A DNA stretch of 64,000 nt, taken from assembly GCF_016906535.1 (NCBI RefSeq), contig NC_057379.1:1488001-1552000 (forward strand), in the 5' to 3' direction. Both the position numbers and the translations under genes were made by a program. Source of the DNA: Rhizoctonia solani (Eukaryota; Basidiomycota; Agaricomycetes; Cantharellales; Ceratobasidiaceae). Shown here in pieces: positions 60,466-64,000 of the stretch. Each line of letters starts with the position of its first letter. Within the stretch, counting starts at the first letter, position 1. The notes under the pieces were generated by a model, which saw nothing but the letters and a program-made list of their open reading frames with translations, was not told the origin of the DNA and ran no database searches.

Positions 60466-61036
60466 TGTCCTAGACGTCCTTAAGGGGCGTCGAGGTAGCG
60501 GGCGCTTGAGGCCGTATAGAACTAAGTAGAACCGCGTAAGGCGGCGGGGGGTCTACCTACAACAACAAACTAACTAACTACGGTGACCGGGCGCTGTAAG
60601 GCGTCGGCGGGCTACCTAAGTACAGTGAGGGCAACGCTTAAGGCGTGTATCTAAGTGGTTACCGGCTATAAGGCCTTGTACAATGTGTGGAGTGCAACAA
60701 GAGGTAATTGACCTGGGTGTTACCATGGTTGGTTGGCCTCCTTATATATTACAGAGTTGTGCTAATTACAAATACAATATATGCAATACCATAACCAATA
60801 AGAACCCCGCTCCGCAGTCGGCCTTACTCATGCATACATGTCACTGACATGTCATAATGATGTCATCAGGTGGAGGTGGCTACGTGTGCTGAGTTAAGTG
60901 CGGATGGGGACGTGGCTTGGCGCTTAGCGTATGATATAAGCGCCAAAGTCACGTGATTGAAAATGTCGTCTGTTTAACTTCGTTTAAATTTGAGAAAATG
61001 GGAATAAATTCCCTGGTATTGAGTGTGTCTATGACA
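60466..61036 (-). repeat. TE-5 5' LTR, 571 bp
   Basis: The plus strand starts TGTCCTAGACGTCC and ends TGTCTATGACA; the family TATATAAGG and AGGTCAATTACCT motif lie on minus. The PBS on minus is AGGTAATCAACCT at about 60463-60451. Confidence 0.9.
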
Positions 61037-61518
61037 CACTGATCATTGCAATCTGGAATACTGGAAGGAATCCCGCACGTTCAATTGCTGCCATGCACAA
61101 TGGCACCTACTTCTTGCCGGGTACAATTTCCAAATTGTGTATTGCCCTGGCAAGCAGTCCAGCAAACCAGATGCCCTATCACGTTGTTCCAATCATGCTG
61201 ATATTCCACCCGCCAACCAAACCATGTTGCCTGACCCCATATTTGCCAACGTTGCCTTAGTAACACCGGAAAAGGAGCTCCAATGCCAAATTGAGGCAGC
61301 CTTGGACCAAGACAAGTCCCTGGAGGAAATCCTCCAATTCCTACAGAACAAATCCAAGGCACCCCCCTCCATCAAACGCGCGTTTAAGGATTACAAGATG
61401 GAGGCTGGTCTACTTTTCTACCAAGGATGGATTGTAGTCCCTGATGTTGGAACACTAAGGACGGACCTACTCTGCATCTTCCACAACAGCCCCTTGGCAG
61501 GACATCCAGGAAGACAAC
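61037..61518 (+). pseudogene. TE-6 pol fragment: RNase H end and integrase zinc region
   Basis: CHAQWHLLLAGYNFQIVYCP, KPDALSRCSNHADIPPANQT, HNSPLAGHPGRQ. Arg-to-Cys changes relative to TE-2 (NRRHARW to NCCHAQW, YRPG to YCPG, SRRSDH to SRCSNH) fit CpG decay. Confidence 0.9.
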
Positions 61519-62089
61519 TGTTGTAGACACACTCAATACCAGGGAATTTATTCCCATTTTCTCGAATTTAAACAAAGACAAACAGACGACATTTTCAATC
61601 ACGTGACATCGGCGCTTATATCATACGCTAAAGCGCCAAGCCACGTCCCCATCTGCGCTTAATCAGCATACGTAGCCACCTCCACCTATGACGTCATCAT
61701 GACACATCAGTGACACGTATGCATGAGTAAGGCCAACTGCAGAGCGGGGTTCTTATTGGTTATAACATTTGATATAATGTATTTGTAATTAGCACACCTG
61801 TAGAATATATAAGGAGGCCAACCAACCATGGTAACACCCAGGTTGATTACCTCTTGTTGCTCCCCACATTGTACAAGGGCCTTATAGCCCAGTAAGTTAC
61901 TTAGATACACGCCTTAAGCGTTGCTCTCACTGTACATACGTAGCTTGTTGCCGCCTTATAGCGTGTGGCCATTGTAGTTAGTTAGTTTGCTGTTGTAGGG
62001 TACCTCATTGCCGCCTTAAGCGGTTTATTGTAATAGTCACATGGCCACAAGCGCCTGCGCCCTTGACGTCCTTACAGACGTCTAGGACA
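61519..62089 (+). repeat. solo LTR, 571 bp
   Basis: TGTTGTAGACAC...CTAGGACA, flanked by ACAAC (61514-61518 and 62090-62094). No internal element sequence, so the original insertion was reduced by LTR-LTR recombination. Contains TATATAAGG and AGGTTGATTACCT. Confidence 0.93.
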
Positions 62090-62094
62090 ACAAC

Positions 62095-63321
62095 GCACTC
62101 TAGAGTTGGTATCAAGGAACTACTACTGGCCCAGTATCTGTGCTGACACGTACTGGCATGTGGACTCCTGTGAGATATGTCAACGGATCAGGAAGCCCAA
62201 GTACGCATCTATTCCCCCTCAGCCTCTTGAACTCCCTGTTAGACCCTGGCAGCACATATCTTATAACATGATAGTAGACCTCCCTAAGGACAGAAGCAGC
62301 AACTCAATCCTAGTGATTATTGACAGTTTCACAAAGTACAGGATATTTGTAAAATGTTCCAAGAAACTCAAGGCACCCAAGTTAGCAGAACTATTCCTGG
62401 AAAACGTATGGAAGCGCCATGGCATGCCAGAAAAGACCATATCTGACAGAGGAAGGGTTTTCAACAACAAGTTCTTACAGGCCCTATACAAACGCCTTGG
62501 CATTGACCCTCACTTCTCCTCTGCCTATCATCCCCAGAGCAACAGGCAAACAGAACGCGTCAACCCCTCTATCAAACACTTCCTCAGGGCTTACTCAGGG
62601 GTTAACCAAAGGGACTGGACCAGATGGCTTCCAATGGCAGAGTTTGCATACAACAATGCTGTACATAGCAGCACAGGCAAAACACCTTTCAAGGCCTTGT
62701 ATGGATGGGAACCCACCTTGACCCCGTCAAATGTACCAACAGACGTCCCAGAAGCAGATGACCTTGCCCAGACAATGGAAGCACAGTGGAAGGAAGTGGA
62801 GTTGGCGCTCCGGCAATCTAAGCAACAAATGACAGCCAGGGAAAATGGAAGCCCAACAGAATTTGAGATTGGAGAAGAAGTTTGGCTAGACACCAAGAAT
62901 GTCAACCTCAAAACCCTGAGTCCCAAGCTAATGGAACAACGCCTAGGGCCATTCAAGGTTATTGAGAAAATCTCCAACCAAGCTTACCGCCTGGAACTTC
63001 CCCCAACAATGCAAATCCACAATGTCTTCTACGTAGGACTCCTGTCTAAAGTCAAAAGGGACAAGAAGCGCGCCTTTGAAGATTGCCCTCCACCAGTCAC
63101 CATAGATGGAGAAGAAGAATACAAAGTGGAAGGAATTACCAATGCGCAAGAAAGGGAGGGGAAATGGTTTTTCTGAGTCAAATGGAAAGGGTATGGATCC
63201 AAAGAAAACATGTGGGAACCCCAAGAAAACTTGAAAAATGCCAAAAAATTTTTAGAAAATTATGAGAAAGACATGAGAAAGAAGGCCCTTGGTGCTGCCA
63301 AGGCCCTTAGGGAGGGGGCAG
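62095..63321 (+). pseudogene. TE-6 pol 3' part: integrase core and chromodomain, one TGA
   Basis: NMIVDLPKDRSSNSILVIID, SDRGRVFNNKF, AYHPQSNRQTERVNPSIKHF with catalytic residues kept, KVWL-type region, then chromodomain YKVEGITNAQEREGKWFF / TGA (63174-63176) / [20 protein letters not shown]. The TGA replaces the Arg codon CGA of TE-2. Confidence 0.9.
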
Positions 63322-63905
63322 TGTTGTAGACACACTTGATACCAGGGAATTTATTCCCATTTTCTCGGATTTAAACAAAGACAAATGGACAACATTTTCA
63401 ATCACGTGACCTTGGCGCTTATATCATACGCTAAAGCGCCAAGCCACGTCCCCATCTGCGCTTAATCAGCATACGTAGCCACCTCCACCTATGACGTCAT
63501 CATGACACGTCAGTGACACATATGCATGAGTAAGGCCAACTGCAGAGCGGGGTTCTTATTGGTTATGGTATTGCATATATTATATTTGTAATTAGTCTAC
63601 CTCTGTAATATATAAGGAGGCCAACCAACCATGGTAACACCCAGGTCAATTACCTCTTGTTGCACTCCACACTGTACAAGGCCTTAGGCCGGTAACCACT
63701 TAGTAGCACTCCACCTGTACTTGTTGCCTTAAGCAGCTTTCTTGTTGTAGTTACATAGCTTGCCATTGCCCTTACAGCCTTGGTCACTGTACTTGGATAG
63801 TTAGTTGTTGTAGGTAGCACCTCCACTGCCTTAAGCGGTTTACACTTAGTTCCATATGGCCTCAAGCGCCCGCTACCTAGACAACCCTTAAGGACATCTA
63901 GGACA
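63322..63905 (+). repeat. TE-6 3' LTR, about 584 bp
   Basis: TGTTGTAGACACACTTG...CTAGGACA after the tract GGGAGGGGGCAG. More diverged from TE-2 than TE-3 is, with small indels in the R-U5 part. Confidence 0.9.
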
Positions 63906-64000
63906 TGTGGCCTTTTGTCCCCTTGTGTCACCCTTATAGGGGTTGGGCAGCTCCATTTTTGGTCTTTTTACGGAAGACCCTGAGTCAAATGGGGTAAGGG
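63906..64000. other. right flank, nothing recognised
   Basis: Begins TGTGGCCTTTTGTCCCC and runs to the window end. Too short to classify; could be another element or the old target. Confidence 0.4.

Larger units (their letters stand above)
57817..61036 (-). mobile_element. TE-5: 5' half of a Ty3/gypsy element (TE-2 family)
   Basis: Holds the 5' LTR (60466-61036), leader, gag and pol up to the RT motif NNRTKKNVYP, where TE-4 sequence begins. The 3' half and 3' LTR are missing. It sits against a TE-6 fragment on the right. Confidence 0.85.
61037..63905 (+). mobile_element. TE-6: 3' half of a Ty3/gypsy element with an internal solo LTR
   Basis: Starts inside RNase H (TDHCNLEYWKESRTF), runs through integrase and chromodomain to a purine tract and the 3' LTR 63322-63905. 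The 5' half is not in the window. A solo LTR (61519-62089, TSD ACAAC) splits it; removing it gives GHPGRQRTLELVSRNYYWP in frame. Confidence 0.9.

Noticed and set aside
1..64000. CRISPR arrays, bacterial operons, rRNA or convincing tRNA genes
   Set aside because: None seen; the intron-rich genes are eukaryotic and the only arrays are the hexamer tracts and LTR palindromes.

Overview
The window looks like a nuclear contig from a filamentous Agaricomycete, most likely a Rhizoctonia/Ceratobasidiaceae-type basidiomycete. Grounds (inference from family knowledge): genes have many 46-75 nt introns, a CaaX pheromone precursor pair, DUF6535-type membrane protein sequence, a fungal family-1 UDP-glycosyltransferase cluster, and chromodomain Ty3/gypsy elements of the Tf1/sushi kind.

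Layout. 0-15 kb is gene-poor: a C2H2 zinc-finger gene (minus, about 1.07-3.05 kb), a tandem 172-bp duplication, a 212-bp MITE-like element, an internally deleted pogo-type transposon (10.6-11.6 kb), and a Ser/Pro/Gly-rich reading frame broken by at least four frame changes (12.5-14.2 kb). A small three-exon gene lies at 15.2 kb. 16-32.4 kb is the gene-dense core: UGT-A, UGT-B, ATG5, two mating-pheromone precursor genes, HOM3 aspartate kinase and UGT-C. All three UGTs are on minus; UGT-B and UGT-C have the same eight-exon structure and encode 511 aa each, while UGT-A is decaying. ATG5, HOM3, UGT-B and UGT-C splice cleanly end to end, so sequence quality is good and the broken genes are probably truly broken.

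From 33.9 kb a DUF6535 gene is cut by the first of a nest of Ty3/gypsy elements that fills the rest of the window. TE-1 (minus) was itself hit by TE-2 (plus, nearly intact, 36513-42926, TSD GCAGC) and TE-3 (minus, 44751-51158, TSD ACTGG). Beyond it lie TE-4 (another lineage, with unlike LTRs at its two ends), TE-5 (minus, truncated) and TE-6 (plus, truncated, carrying a solo LTR with TSD ACAAC). Removing TE-2, TE-3 and the solo LTR plus one TSD copy restores the host element's frame exactly.

Main points for a second look: (1) two 38-aa pheromone precursors ending in CVIA, too short for ordinary ORF calls, sitting between ATG5 and HOM3; (2) all 15 premature stops found in the elements are TGA, mostly where the family has Arg, and all differences seen between LTR pairs are CpG transitions, pointing to methylation-driven CpG decay; (3) a 13-nt complement between the PBS and the presumed 5' end of the element RNA, indicating self-priming; (4) a GGGAAAA slippery site just before the gag stop with pol in the -1 frame; (5) a decaying UGT with a GC-AG intron and an apparently exonised intron.
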